From: Annona cherimola
Lineage: Eukaryota > Streptophyta > Magnoliopsida > Magnoliales > Annonaceae
NCBI GenBank assembly: GCA_030490835.1
Contig: CM059972.1
Span: 50,635,563 to 50,699,562, forward strand
Reading direction: 5' to 3'
Length of the DNA stretch: 64,000 nt
The notes beneath the pieces were generated by a model. It saw only the letters and a list, made by a program, of their open reading frames with translations. It did not search any database and was not told where the DNA came from. The position numbers were made by a program, and so were the translations under genes. Of this stretch, positions 1 through 12,846 are shown piece after piece. Position 1 is the first letter of the stretch, and every line of letters begins with the position of its first letter.

Positions 1-806
1 TTTGGGTATTAAATATTAATTTCAAGTTATTTAAATAAATTTTGTAATCTTTTGGCTCGAAATTATATTTTTATTTGTTGCTACAAAATCAAATGTGTTT
101 GATATTAAATAACTATTGCAATGATTGGGTGTCAAATAAATCATTTGTTATCAATTTGATAGATTTATAATTGGAATATATTTTTTTTGCAGGTTTGTAT
201 TAAACAGAAGTGGGACCCACAAGATCACGTCCAATTTCTCAAGATAATTCAAACCAAAAATTTCCAGCAAGTTTCACTATCCAAGCCTTTCAAACAGTGG
301 ACCCCACCAGCTGTCCAGAAAATTATAAATCATCTCGAGCGACCATTCAATGGCCAGATCACGCCCAGATCGTGCCTTGATTAAATCCGGTCGTCCAGAT
401 TTTCTCCAACAAATATCAACTCACGTCATCCAAGCAGGCTGTCCAGAAAAAAATATCAGCCATCCAATTTTTAGCAATCCATGCCGTCCATTCAATAGAT
501 CAGCACTGTCCATTTCTGTCTTCCTAATTACCATCCGGATGTGCAGATTATTATTGTCCAATCCAGTGGGGCCCACCATTTACAACTAGAAAATTAGCAA
601 AATCAAATGATCCAGACCGTCCATAATTATTCACCGCTCAAATCATGCATTTGAATGTCCAATTATCTAACTAGCCATCCAAAATTCAAACCATGCAGAT
701 TTTTCAATTTCCAAGCCATCTGCATGCAATTATGTCCAAATCAGCAAGATTAACCAAGTTTTCTAGCAAATGAAAGATCTGGCCATCCATTTAATTAGTG
801 ACCATG
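1..806 (+). mobile_element. Element B 5' LTR, first segment (Athila-like, left end outside window)
   Basis: This stretch aligns to 29831 onward in the 3' LTR of the same element: both read tttgggtattaaatatt and continue together. The LTR therefore begins about 100 bases left of the window. It carries many copies of a CCGTCCA-like motif. At 806 it is cut by element C, and it resumes at 12346 with no loss apart from the duplicated ccatg. The site near 180-190 is the empty counterpart of the foldback insertion found in the 3' LTR at 30013. No coding capacity is evident, and the short open frames here are chance. Confidence 0.88.
802..806. repeat. Left target-site duplication of element C (ccatg)
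   Basis: The bases ccatg lie directly before the TG end of element C and recur at 12346-12350 directly after its CA end. The uninterrupted copy in B's 3' LTR near 31440 reads gaccatgcagatcagc, with ccatg once. A 5-bp duplication is the usual size for Ty3/gypsy integration. Confidence 0.93.
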
Positions 807-1722
807 TGTTTGCAATCTCACTGCAAGTGCACAGGTCGTAGATTGTAGTATATAAATTATCGATCCACATGGAATTCAGGACTATAAATTTTGCTTTTAA
901 ATGCTTTCGTGTTGGATATGGAGAGAATATAGCAAATAAAATAGAAAAGTGGTAAAAGAATATAGTAAATAAAATGGAAAAGAAATAGAAAAATGGGAAG
1001 AGAAAATTGCAAATTAGAACGAGTAGAGAACGAGAGTGTGAGTACTTAGGGTCTAGTATTTCATATGCATCCTTTGCAACGGGTAGGGGTATAATTATTT
1101 AATCTGGATATTGTTTGTTAAAGGAGAACAAATCCTAATTTATCCTTGCACCTTCTCTCGAAACCTACAAGGCGTACCCTAATTTTCTTAACCACCTATT
1201 ATCATGGGATTAAGTTAATTAGAATCCATTAAGTTCTGTGGTTTGTTCATGGAATTCCTGAAGGTCATCATGCCTATTCTCATGTCTTAGATTTCCAAGT
1301 TTAATATCCTGATTATCGTATATTAGATCTTCACCGCTCAGTTCCATCACCTAATATATGAAATTATGCTAAAGTATGGGCCCATGTACAAAGCAAGCAT
1401 TAAAATCATAAGATCTTAAATTAATAACAATATCCACCATAAAAAAAATTAAAAACCTACACCACGCTACATTGTACGCACGCTACATCCTAAACCCTAG
1501 ATTTAGGGTTTAGCCAAGTATGTTTAAGTCCAAAATAAAATTAAAATCCAAATCCATCTTAAACAAAGCAATAAAAATTTAAAAAAATGGAAAAGATATA
1601 AAAGCTTATTGGTTTGAAGCCCCGATGGTATGTCGGCCGCTCCACGCAACTCGTCAGTCCGCCTTTTGCCCGTGCTCTCCTCCTTGCTCTCTCTCTCTCT
1701 CTAATTTTTTTCTGCCCCAAAA

Positions 1723-4630
1723 TGTGGCGCCTCGAACCGGGTGCCTAGAAGCCTTACTCCGAGACCGTTTTGGATTGGTAAATGTGAATTAGGATTATTG
1801 CCCTGATCACGCCGTGGGTTCTTAATTGGATCTCGTCCAATTTTTTTTCTTTCTTTTTCTTTTCTTTCATCACATAAACATATACTCATCATCATTCATA
1901 ACGGACTTATCCATATCATCATAAATCATCAACTTCTTATATTATTCATCACTTCATAATTTCATACAACCTATGTCTTTTTCACCATATCCCATTAGGG
2001 CATTTATTCGTACAAAAATTTACTAACCTTTGTAGATTTCTCTTTTTCGTTAGCAACACATGCCTTTCATTTCTTGGCTTTCCCTACACCTGTCTGAGGT
2101 TGGGAAAACAAAACATGAGTCAAAACTTAATAAGCAAGTATTTTTCATTTTAAATGCATTTCTCTCCATTCGATATAAGACACTTACCAAGTGATCAACT
2201 ATCAAATGCACAGAAATATTTTCATAAAAATCATTTCATAAACATTGGATGTGCAAATGCTTCCTTTCCATGCCTGACATAAACCTTCGTGTGCGGGTAC
2301 GCTAGCCCAGGGAACATCTCACATAGCATGGTCCAATATGCCGGCTTTCTCCGACTTGGCCTAATCAAGGGGAACCTTTCGTCCTCTTGACGCCTACATG
2401 GTCTCCTACATGCATGACTTTTGATTTCCTGGAATTATATACCTATTACACTAAGTGACTTGTCATTTTCATATAGAGAATTATTTGCACCATCCCTTAA
2501 AAATATCATTTTCAAATCTATGTTTTCCTTTTCAATCCATGTATGAAAATGCAATGCATTCATTCACACATAACAATCCTTTGCCTCCACCTCTTGGGAG
2601 GACGCCGCCGGCACATAACCCATACGACTCGGCAATAGTGAAGGGGGACCCTCTGATCCGCTTTCTACCTCCACCAAAGCCTCTTCATTATGCATCATAC
2701 ATGTGCACATGTCCATGAACATCACATGACATCAATATGCCGGCATGAATTTTCATAAAAACTTATAAACATTCATCATTTCAAAACATTATAGGAATGA
2801 CGACCCTTAAACACATTTCATAAATACTTGAGAATAAAACATATTTTCAAAAGGGTTTGCTTGCATACCTCCTTAGTCAGTGTCCTCAACCTTCTCATTC
2901 CTTTTTCCCTATACAAGGAAAATGAATATTTTATCCATCCATTCCATGTCTTAGGTTTCTTTCCATGCTTGCTTTATAACCATTCATTACCTCATTTCCA
3001 TAGAGGTTAATCTTATAAAGATACTTTGTCATTACCCATTTACATGGATTTTTATCCATAAATCCTTTAAAATTTCATCCATATATCCTAATAAATCTCA
3101 TTTTTCCCAAAATCACGTTATTCACTGTTCATAGTTACTGTTCAATTTACTATAGCAGGTTACTGTTCATCTGAGGTTACTGTTCATCTGAGGTTATTGT
3201 TCATGGGTTACAAAAATTAACATTTTTTTCAAAAATATAAAATACCATGACATAGCTCTTAGTCAGTATATAATGAAAAAATTCATGAATTTTGAATTCA
3301 TCATCATTAACTTGGCTAAATAAATCATTTTCTCCTTATACTAAAAATCAACATAATTTCACTTGAGCATAATCCTTAAATTCAAAAATCATGAGATTAA
3401 TATATCATCATTCCAATATCATAAATATTATCAACATTCATCCTATATCATCATTTAGCAATTTTGGAGCATTATTTGCACATTTCATACATGATTTTTC
3501 CTGAATGCTCTATCTTCGCTCCAAATTTTCGATGTTTAGGCATAATTCCACTTTGGCAATATAACCATACTTATTTTCTCATGCTTAGGTATTATCTAAG
3601 AATGATTTTACCCTACTTAACACCCAAAATTTTTTTGGAAAGAATTCTCTTACCTCAAGTAGAGAACTCCTCTCCTACCCAACTCTTTTTCTCTCTTTCC
3701 TTCTCTTTCTCCTTCTCTTCTCTCCTCCTCAAGCTAGAACATGTTGGGGGTGGGAAAATGCCTAAATTTGGAGCTAGGTGGTGTGCTTTGGTCGTTCACC
3801 CCATGCTCTCCTTTTATAGGGTGACATTTTTCACATGTTTGCAATTTACCCCTAGCTCCATGAGTTAAATTATAAATAATTTTCTTCAAAATCCATGAGA
3901 TTTCTTGAGCCATGTGCAGCCCTCCTAGCTACTGTTCATGCCCCCTAGCTAGCCCCTATTTATTTAATGATTTTTGATTTATTAAAATTAATTTTTTTAA
4001 GCTAATTCATCTCAACTGTTGATTTTAGGATAAGATTGATTTTGGGTCATTGGATTTGGCCCCAAAAGTCCATGCTCATCCACGCCCAAGCTGCTCCTTG
4101 GATTTTTCATTTAATTATTCTGCTTTTTAATTAATAAAATAACACAAAAGTCAATTTGTAATTAATGAAAAAGTGGGCTACTTTTTTTTATCTCCAAACG
4201 ACGTTTCATCTTGACCTTTGATTCATGATTTTTGTCAAATCTTAAACCATTCATCATGATCATCATAATATTTTGGTCATCCATAAAAAATTTTACTTTA
4301 ATCCGACATTCGGATTGCAAGTTATGAATTTTTCTTCATTTTCTCTCAAAAATCCACTAAAAATCCGAAAATACCAAATAAATAAATGGTTATTTTGTCC
4401 TTTTGTGGGAAGCTTCCTTTTTCGTCATTTATGATTAAGTTAATCCAAAGTAATTAACTTAACATATTCCTTAATCCCACAGTTACTATTCACATTTCAT
4501 TGTTTATATTTCACTTTTCATCCAAAGTTATTGCAAAATATCATCCATATATTTTATTTAAGGATTAATACATTACCCAGGGTTTATAACCCTAGGGTTT
4601 CATACATGCCTCTAAGATCGGGGTTTCACA
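1723..4630 (-). mobile_element. Solo LTR, Tekay/chromovirus type (2.9 kb)
   Basis: It starts TGTGGCGCC and ends GGGTTTCACA, flanked on both sides by caaaa (1718-1722 and 4631-4635). The matching uninterrupted site in the other LTR of element C, near 11210, reads cccaaaattctg. The end sequences match the LTR of chromovirus A at 39266-43416, which fixes the orientation as minus. There is no primer site, polypurine tract or coding domain inside, so this is the product of LTR-LTR recombination. It shares the gattggtaaatgtgaat and gttgggaaaacaaaac blocks with the LTR at 19792-25911. Confidence 0.9.
3808..3818 (-). promoter_or_regulatory. TATA box in the Tekay-type solo LTR
   Basis: The minus strand reads TATAAAAGGAG inside the context CCCTATAAAAGGAG, a strong plant TATA-box match. 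It lies about 800 bases from the LTR's 5' (right-hand) end, a reasonable place for the U3/R boundary of a 2.9-kb LTR. No transcript evidence is available. Confidence 0.5.
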
Positions 4631-4729
4631 CAAAATTCTGTGTGCAAAATCTGTCTGGTGTAATTTTTTTCTCCCCTTTCTGGAATTATCTACTCGTCCA
4701 GAAATTCACCCTCTTCTGCTCGTTGGAAT

Positions 4730-4740
4730 CCCCTTTTATA
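4730..4740 (-). promoter_or_regulatory. TATA box in element C 3' LTR
   Basis: The minus strand reads TATAAAAGGGG. The same 11 bases sit at 11304-11314 in the 5' LTR, so the box is conserved between the copies. It would mark the LTR promoter, with transcription starting a few tens of bases downstream on the minus strand. Confidence 0.55.
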
Positions 4741-5821
4741 GCCGTTCAAAACAGCATAATAGGTGGGCCCCATATTTATTCAACGCAATCCAAATTGCGT
4801 TGGATTCGGTTGATGTGCGTAATCTAGTGGACCCCACATTCACTTGGGCTGAATTTGGGTGTGATGGACGGCTTTAAATCAACGGCCTGGATTGTGCAGC
4901 ACGATTTTATATGGACGATCTGAATTTTATGCATCCAATTTCAGATGCATGGGCAGTGGAGATTTAGGATTAATTGGATGGCAGATTTGATTTCTATTTT
5001 TTTTTCCTTTGAAATGGACGGCTGATGGTTGATGTGTACAGCTACATGCTAAGGGCGGTGGAGGCATCTGGACGGTGATGATCTTGCAGGATTTTGAAAT
5101 AGACAATGTGGACGGTTGATTTGTGTGGACAGCTTGGAAAATTGTAGAATAAAATTCTGAACGTTGCTGATCATGGATTTGATGAACGGTGTTGGATGAT
5201 TTCTGCATCTCAGATTTTTGGACGGTATTAATTTGGTTGGCTGGATTGGATGGTCCTTGAATTTCTGGTGGGACCCTCATCAGTGGACGGTGCAAGCTTT
5301 GCTGATGGCTTAATTTTTGAATGACCGAAATTTCTGAATTGGACGGTCTTAGATGATTTGGATAGCTTAGCTTGCAATAATATTTTTTTTTGCATGGACG
5401 TAGGCTGCATGGAAGCACGCCAGTGGAAAAAATAAAATTCTGGACATGATGGCCGGTTATAAGGCTGGACAATTTGATGGCGTGGACCAAAAATTTGGAC
5501 GGTGCATATTTATGTGGGGCCACTTGCTGAAATTTGTTCTTCCTGCCAAAAAAATATATATTTTAAGTCATTAATTGCTCAAATTAATAAATGGGTTTCC
5601 AATAAAAAATTATTCAAACTCATTTAAATTTTATGGCAACAAATAAATTATAATTTCAAGCCAAAAGATCACAAAAATTGTTTAAATTGCTTGAAATTAA
5701 TACTTAATACCCAAATTTTACAAAAACATGTTTTAAAACAAATTTCACATTAAACTCAATTAAATACCCACCGAATTAGTATAAAATGCCCACAAAATAT
5801 ATTATTAATTTCCATTTATCA

Positions 5822-7698
5822 AATACCCCCACACTTGAACTTTTGCTTGTCCTCAAGCAAATATAAAGGAATTCAAGAACATATTGCAAAATTTCAAAAC
5901 TCTGAGCAGAAAAAAATGAAAACAAATGTTTAGCCTATCATCAAAACTAATAAGAGTATTAAGCTAAAAATTTTGAAACATGACACTCTTTGAAAATCTC
6001 AGTCAACAATCCCTTCTCACATGACTAATACTGTACGCTCTGTTACCTGCTTTGCTTTCAATCATTAAGAGTTCAAAAACTCTTGCAATAAACTCATAAT
6101 TATCAGATATCTTCCTCATTTATTTGGTTATTCAATACACACATTCAGCAATTCAAGTAATAGCAGTAATGTAGAAAATATCAGTCAAATTATCTGATAT
6201 ACATCTCATAAAATTTTTGCATTTAAATTTCTTCTACCAATTCAATTAGCCAATTCATAGGATCATAAGGACTTAGTAGGACAACGGTTAGTTTTGGCAT
6301 AAGAATAAAATTTCAAAAATTGAACCATCTCCAAATGACTTGAGCCTCATTTTACAACAGGAAATAATATTACCCCCACACTTAGTGCTTTCATTTCCTT
6401 TCAAGCCTGTTCTTACCCTTAGTTTAGCAGTTGTTGTTGTTTTTTTAAACCAAGTTTGGCAATAATTTCCCTAATCATTTTTCAGGGTATTTAGGAAGTC
6501 ATTTTCATTATTTGCATAGTCAGGAGATCAAACCTTATCCTGTTTCATTTTTCAGCTCAAAATTCAATTTCAAAGTTGGTTCAACTAAGTGGGAATTGAG
6601 GTTTAGAAAAAATTTAAGTCCAGGCTCAATGGGGGTAAACAAAACTTTCAAAGATAGGCTCATCAAGAAAAAATGCCTTAATCATGTCCATGAATTGGTT
6701 AAATTGAGATTTGACTTTGAAAATTATTCAACCAAAATAAAAATTTTCATGTATATGGGGAAAACTACATTCTCAAATGACAATTGTGTGTATTAGAAAA
6801 AACTTTTAATAAATTAGAGAGGATTATTCAGATTTTGAAAAAGAAATAAAATTGGTTCCTTGGTATATCAGTTTCATCAAGTGAGTCAGGACAAAAATCC
6901 AAGAATTTTCAACAAGTACATGCTCAAAAATAAATTTAATATCTCATTAAGGTTCAATTTTTTCTAACTCAAAGATTTTGAAATTCCAAGTATGGTTTTC
7001 TTACAAGACATACAAGAGTTCAAAGTGGGGTCTAATATCACATTTTATGCAAGAATTACCCAAATTTTTCAAATTTTTTTTTTCAAAATGTGACAAAAAT
7101 TATAATCTTGACAAAAATATAATCATCGGGGTAGTGGAAGAAATATTCAGAGAAAATTAATGCAATGTATTCACCCTCACACTTGAAATTGACATTGTCC
7201 TCAATGTAAATCATGTCATCAAAATAAATGGAGTAATTATAAAAATGTGAGATGTTAACTTCCCAATTTTGGTGACTTGAACCGAATTTTCATCCCATTG
7301 TGCTTCCTTCCAAGTAGGCTTTGAAAAGTAACCAATAAAGCTCTAAATGAAAAAAGTATCAAAATTCTAAAAGAAACTACAAAAAAAACTAAAACTAAAA
7401 CTTCCCTGAAAGAAAAAGGAAAAGTTCGGGTTGCCTCCCGAGAGCATTTGGTTTAAAGTCGTCAGCCCGACTATAGTTTGATCATCTGATGTTAACCAAC
7501 TCCAACTTTTGCATTTTCGTGATTTTTTTTCTTGCCTTCAGATTTTCTCGCATTCGTCGTTCCTTGAATTGGCCTCCATATCTGCTTGAGAACTTTTTTT
7601 GCCAATGAACCGTTGCAATTAGTTTTAAAAGAATGACAAGAAGGAGAATGAATAGTTACCAGTTTGTCAGCTTTTCTCTTTTGTTGATCAGATTTTTA
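5822..7698 (-). other. Element C 3' noncoding region and polypurine tract
   Basis: On the minus strand this runs from the end of protease to the 3' LTR and ends in GTGTGGGGGTATT immediately before the LTR's TG. It has no sustained open frame. The same region occurs in B (26790-27683 and 29444-29723) and in E (60246-61886). Homology between C and E begins just beside tagtcgggctga (7461-7473 in C), where E instead has the end of its integrase. This marks the boundary of the pol deletion that C shares with B. Confidence 0.75.
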
Positions 7699-9935
7699 TT
7701 ATTTCGATCTCCTGCTTTTAGATGTTGCCACCGATTTAGCAATTTGTTGATTCAAGTCTTCCGCAGCTTCTCCTTTACTTGTGTACGTCTGAGTTAGGTT
7801 ACTTGAAATTTCTTTGTCTGTTGACTCATTGACCACGTCAACCCGTAAACAAGAGTTATCGAGAGAGGGGTTTTTCATGACCGAGAAGAGGTTGAATTCC
7901 ATTTTTCTCATCTCCAACTGTCAGAGAAAGTTGACCATTCTTGATGTCTAGATAGCTCCAGCAGTGGCTAAGAAAGGTCGTCCAAGAATGATTAGAATTT
8001 GGCGGTCCTCCTCCATGTCGAGGACTACAAAGTCGATTGGGATGAACAGCTTGCCGACTTTCAAGGGAACATCTTCAAGAATGTCAACTGGAAATTTGAT
8101 TGATCGATCGGCCAGTTGGAGAGACATAGAAGTTGGTTTTGGATTGCCGATGTTCAGCTTTTTACAGGTGAAGACAGGGATCAGACTTACACTGGCTCCG
8201 AGATCACATAGCGCCTTGTTCTGTGAAATTCCCTAGAGCACAAGGAATAGAGAAGCTCCCAAGATCCTTTAGCTTTTCAAGTAGCTTGTTCTGTAAGATG
8301 GCACTGCACTCCTCAGTAAATGCAATGGTTCCGTGCTCCTCGAGCTTTCTTTTGTTGGACAGCATCTCCTTTACGTAAGTTGGCATCTGAGTGATCATGT
8401 CAAGAAATGGCACTCTGATCGATAGGTTCTTGAGTGTTGAAATAAATTTCTCGAACTGCTTTGGAAGTTTTGCCTGTCTTTGCCTTTGAGGGAAGGGAAG
8501 AGGAGGCTTGTAAGGAGGTGATGGTACGTACGGCTTCTCCACCACTAGTTGGGGTTGTAGCTCATCTTCTTGTTTCTGTTCCTGCTCGGCCTCCTTTTCA
8601 ATGTCAATTTGAGATGGTTGAGATGGGTTGAGCTGCTTTTCACTCCACAAGGTAAATGTCTGCACTTGTTCCCTAGGGTTTACTTCAGGTTGGCTAGGGA
8701 GTTTGCCTTGGTCTCTATGGGATGAGGTAGTGGCATGTTGGGCAATTTAATTTTCAAGCAGTTTAATATGGGTTTTCATTTGGCTCATTTCTTCAAGTAG
8801 TTTGTCAATCAAGGGATCGGAGGATGGTACTTGGGGTGGTGCAGGTAGCGTGGGCTGAGTTTGGTATGAGGGAGGGTTCAATGGTCTTTTTAGGAAACCA
8901 GGTGACTTATTATTTTGAGCTTAGTTTTGGGTGTTTGACTGGTTTGTCCAAGAGAAATTGGGATGGTTCCTCCATTTAGGGAAAGTATTTGAGTAAGGGT
9001 TACCATAAGTGCGAGTATCATACTGGTTGTTGAATGCATTGGCCTGCTCGCTTCTGGTGTGCTAGCTTGCAAAACTACACTCAGACGTGTAGTGTGAAGC
9101 TCCACAGATCTCACATGAAATTTGTCGAGAAGAAGATGCATTTCGGTCCGTGGGTTCCTGCTTCTTTTGCTGCAAAAGTTGATCAAGTTTAGCATTAAGT
9201 GAATTTATAGATTCAATGTCATATACATTACCTCGCCGAGAGGGTCCTCGGACGTCGTTCATCAAGGAGTTCGAGAGTCCTCGTTAGCGAGTCGCATGAA
9301 TTGGCCACCAGCGGCTGAAATGACGATGCTTCAGCTAGGTCTATCGAGACCATTGAAGAAATTTTCAATAACGTCACCCTGCGAGATGCCATGATGTGGA
9401 CACTTGCGCTGCAAATCTTTCATTCTCTCCAACGCATCGTATAGAGTTTCACCATCTTTTTGGACGAACTGATTAATTTCGTCCCTGATTTTCTTGGTTT
9501 TAGTAGGTGGAAAGAATTTCTCCAGGAAAGCAGTAGAAAGATCATCCCATGTATTGAATTTGTCAGGTGGCATAGAATAGAACCACTCGCTTGCCCTGTC
9601 ACGAAGAGAAAATGGGAAAAATTGAAGACGGATTAACTCACGTGGGATATTTTGTACCCTAATTGTGTTGCACAGCTGTAGGAACTTAGTGACATGTAGG
9701 TCAGATTTTCAGAGGGTAATTCTGCAAATTGGTCCTGTTGAACCATCTGAATAAGCCCAGGATTGAGTTCAAAGCTTCTTGCATCAACTTTTGGTTCCAC
9801 TATGCATGATCAAAATCCTCGAGGGTTCGGGCGGTTCCGATCGCTAAGAGTTACCCTTCTTAGAGAAGCGTTGTTCTCAGCCTGACCTTCCTCCTGCTCC
9901 TGATGTGGCGGGTTTGGATTGTTACGTTCCGCCAT
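7699..9935 (-). pseudogene. Element C gag-protease (broken)
   Basis: Gag would package element RNA and protease would mature it. Reading starts at the ATG at 9935. A capsid-like segment with the FLEKFFPPTKTKKIRDEINQ block lies at 9331-9573. It is followed by a knuckle of form C-x2-C-x3-H-x4-C (CEICGASHYTSEC, about 9080-9120), a proline-rich linker (8500-8540) and an Athila-type aspartic protease region (7700-8240) with LQLADRSIKF, DFVVLDMEED and ILGRPFLATAGAI. Stops and frameshifts divide it into at least four pieces (7699-7917, 8204-8665, 8890-9265, 9331-9573), so no full product can be made. The catalytic DLGAS segment falls in a damaged stretch near 8190-8215. No RT or integrase follows. 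Confidence 0.85.
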
Positions 9936-10305
9936 GGTGTCTTGAGAAGATTGTTGTTGCTTGTACTCACGAATTCATCTCCTAAAAGAACGTTCAATCT
10001 CAGGGTTAGTAACAAAGAATTTTTCAACTAGTTGTTTTGCAAAGCTTTGACTATGTGGGTGCATACAAAGATTAACTAGCTAGTTTAGAAAAGATAAGAA
10101 CGAGAGATGGAAGGAAAGAAATAAAATGAAATAAAATAAGATAAAGATAAAAATAAAATAAATATTAATAATAATAATAAATAATTATAAAAATTATAAA
10201 AATTATGAAAATAAAAATAGATAGGGACAAAAGATAGAAAAAATAATAGTAAAAGAAAAGAACAAAGAAAGTATCTAAAAACAAAATTTAAAGTAACGCC
10301 GAATT
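9936..10305 (-). other. Element C 5' leader between primer site and gag
   Basis: This AT-rich leader of about 370 bases contains a run of AATA/ATAA triplets near 10150-10200. No open frame is supported. It matches the leader of B at 18107-18440 read on the opposite strand. Confidence 0.65.
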
Positions 10306-10322
10306 CCCCGGCAACGGCGCCA
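10306..10322 (-). promoter_or_regulatory. Primer binding site, tRNA-Asp type (element C)
   Basis: The minus strand reads TGGCGCCGTTGCCGGGG, the standard plant primer site complementary to the 3' end of tRNA-Asp used by Athila-type elements. It lies 7 bases inside the 5' LTR end. Unlike the site in B, it is unmutated. Confidence 0.9.
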
Positions 10323-10329
10323 AAATACT

Positions 10330-12345
10330 TATTCGCAATCTCACCGCAAGTGCATGGTTCGTAGATTGTAGTATATAAATTATCGATCCATAGGGAATTT
10401 AGGACTATAAATTGTTCTTTTAAACGCTTTCGTGTCGGATATGGAGATAATATAACAAATAAAATAGAAAAGTGGGAAAAGAATATAGTAAATAAAATGG
10501 AAGAGAAATAGAAAAATGGAAAGAGAAAATTGCAAATTAGAACGAGTAGAGAACGAGAGTGCGAGTACCTAGGATCTAGGATTTCACATGCATCCTTTGC
10601 AACGGGTAGGGGTATAATTATTTAATCTGGATATTGTTTGTTAAAGGAGAACAAATCCTAATTTATCCTTGCACCTTCTCTCGAAATCTACAAGGCGTAT
10701 CCTAATTTTCTTAACCACTTATTCTCATAGGATTAAGTTAATCAGAATCCATTAAGTTTTGTGGTTTGCTCATGGAATTCCTGAAGGTCATCATGCATAT
10801 TCTCATGGTCTTAGATTTCCAGGTTTAATATCTTGATTATCGTATATTAGGTTTCCACCTCTCGATTTCATCACCTAATATATAAAATTATGCCAAAGTA
10901 CGGACCCATGTACAAAGCAAGCATTAAAATTATACGATATTAAATTAACAATAATATCCACCATAAATAAATTAAAAACTCACACCACACTACGTTATAC
11001 GCACGCTACATCCTAAACCCTAAATTTAGGGTTTAGTCAAGCATGTTTAAGTCCAAAATAAAATTAAAATCCAAATTCATCTTAAACAAAGCAATAAAAA
11101 TTAAAAAAATGGAAAAGATAGAAAAGCTTATTGGTTTGAAGCTCCGATGGTGTGTCGGCCACTCCACGCAACTCGCTAGTCCGCCTTTTGCCCGTGCTCT
11201 CCCAAAATTCTGCGTGGAAAATCTGTGTTTGGTGTACTTTTTTTCTTCCCTTCCTGGAATTATCTGCTAGTCCAGAAATTCACCCTTTTCTGCTCGTTGG
11301 AATCCCCTTTTATAGCCGTTCAAAACAGCGTAATAGGTGGGCCCATATTTATTCAACGCAATCCAATTTGCGTTGGATTCGATTGATGTGCGTAATCTAG
11401 TGGACCCCACATTCACTTGCGCTGAATTTGGGTGCGATGGACGGCTTTAAATCAACGGCCTGGATTGTGCAGCACGATTTAATATGGACGATCTGAATTT
11501 TATGCATCCAATTTCAAATGCATGGGCAGTGGAGATTTAGGATTAATTGGACGGCAGATTTGATTTCTGTTTTTTTTTCTTTGACATGGACGACTGATGG
11601 TTGATGTGTAACAGCTAAATGCTAAGGGCGGTAGAGGCATCTGGACGGTGATGATCTTGCAGGATTTTGAAATAGACATTCTGGACGTTGCTGATCATGG
11701 ATCTGATGAACGGTGTTGGATGATTTCTGCATCTCAGATTTTTGGACGGTATTAATTTGGTTGGCTGGATTGGACGGTCCTTGAATTTCTGGTGGGACCC
11801 TCATCAGTGGACGGTGCAAGCTTTGCTGATGGCTTAATGTTTGAATGACCGAAATTTCTGAATTGGACGGTCTTAGATGATTTGGATAGCTTAGCTTGCA
11901 ATAATATTTTTTTTGCTTGGATGTAGGCTGCATGGAAGCACGCCAATGGCAAAAAATAAAATTCTGTACATGATGGTCGGTTATAAGGCTGGACAATTTG
12001 ATGGCCTGGACCAAAAATTATGACGGTGCATATTTATGTGGGGCCACTTGCTGAAATTTGTTCTTCCTGCCAAAAAAAATATATTTTAAGTCATTAATTG
12101 CTCAAATTAATAAATGGGTTTCCAATAAAAAATTATTCAAACTCATTTAAATTTTATGGCAACAAATAAAATTATAATTTCAAGCCAAAAGATCACAAAA
12201 ATTGTTTAAATTACTTGAAATTAATATTTAATACCCAAATGTTACAAAAACATGTTTTAAAGTAAATTTCACATTAAACTCAGTTAAATACCCACCGAAT
12301 TAGTATAAAATGCCCATAAAATATATTATTAATTTTCAATTATCA
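10330..12345 (-). repeat. Element C 5' LTR
   Basis: This is a 2,016-bp LTR, TGATAATTGA...GCGAATA on the minus strand. The terminal CA has become TA. Its plus strand carries many TGGACGG-like heptamers (11430-12030), that is CCGTCCA in element orientation. The 10330-11200 portion closely resembles the corresponding part of B's LTR, whereas the segment around 11210-12060 differs, so B and C belong to related but distinct LTR subfamilies. Confidence 0.9.
11304..11314 (-). promoter_or_regulatory. TATA box in element C 5' LTR
   Basis: The minus strand reads GGCTATAAAAGGGG, conserved with 4730-4740 in the other LTR. It is the likely core promoter for element RNA, about 1 kb from the LTR 5' end and a similar distance from the primer site. 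Confidence 0.6.
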
Positions 12346-12846
12346 CCATGCAGATCAGCTATGAGTGCAAAACAAGATCCAAGTCGTTGATCGAAGAAGC
12401 AGATTTTCTCCAGCGGTCTGTTCAAAATACCATGCACTAAAATCTAAAAAATCTGCACCGTCCACTGCCTTAGATGCGTCCAAAATATCCACCCATCAAC
12501 CCGCGCGCAGATCATGAAAATCTGGATCGTCCATTTAAACTCAGCCATCCAATTCAAATATGTTCCCAGCTATCCAAATTAATTTCCGAAGCTCAAATTA
12601 GTTGTCATGATCCTCAGCCGTCCAGTAGATTTTTTTTATTGATTTGCCATCCAAGCCAACCAACGGTCCAAATTTCTTTCACCGCCCAGATTTTCCATCT
12701 CCACCGTTCAAATTTCAGCACAGCATAAGTCGTCCAATACATCAGCAAATTGCTAGTCGTCCATTTATCTGAAATTTGACGCTATGCGGTTGCGTTAATT
12801 CCATCAGGGATTAAAGCATCGCTCAGCCCCTTTTGCATCCCAGCTG
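12346..12846 (+). mobile_element. Element B 5' LTR, second segment
   Basis: It begins with the right-hand ccatg duplication and continues the LTR interrupted at 806. It matches about 31440-31950 in the 3' LTR, including gcagatcagct and the CCGTCCACTGCC block. It ends where the LINE is inserted, at tgcatcccagctgtt. Confidence 0.88.

Larger units (their letters stand above)
807..5821 (-). repeat. Element C 3' LTR (interrupted by a solo LTR)
   Basis: Positions 807-1722 and 4631-5821 together match 10330-12345. On the minus strand the LTR begins TGATAAATGG just after the polypurine tract and ends GCAAACA. Without the 2,908-bp insertion plus one 5-bp duplication it is about 2.1 kb, close to the 2,016 bp of the 5' copy. 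The two copies differ at many scattered positions, so the insertion is not recent. A run of CT repeats near 1685-1702 is part of the LTR and also appears as GA repeats at 17220-17240 in element B. Confidence 0.88.
807..12345 (-). mobile_element. Element C: Athila-like gag-pro-only LTR retrotransposon, minus strand
   Basis: The element is complete in outline: TG...CA ends, 5-bp target duplication, 5' LTR 10330-12345, tRNA-Asp-type primer site 10306-10322, gag-protease region 9935-7699, a noncoding 3' region, a polypurine tract next to 5822, and a 3' LTR 807-5821. The interior is only about 4.5 kb. It contains no reverse transcriptase, RNase H or integrase, so the element could move only with proteins supplied in trans. 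Its 3' LTR was later enlarged by a solo LTR at 1723-4630. It interrupts the 5' LTR of element B and so is younger than B. Confidence 0.9.

Noticed and set aside
312..589. Open frames at 187-589 and 30758-31238
   Set aside because: They are equivalent positions in the two LTRs of B and look conserved only because the LTRs are copies of each other.
4927..5523. 198-codon minus-strand open frame, with a similar one at 11622-12014
   Set aside because: It falls in the motif-rich part of element C's LTR. The repeated heptamers keep a frame open by composition, and there is no recognised domain or support from B's LTR.
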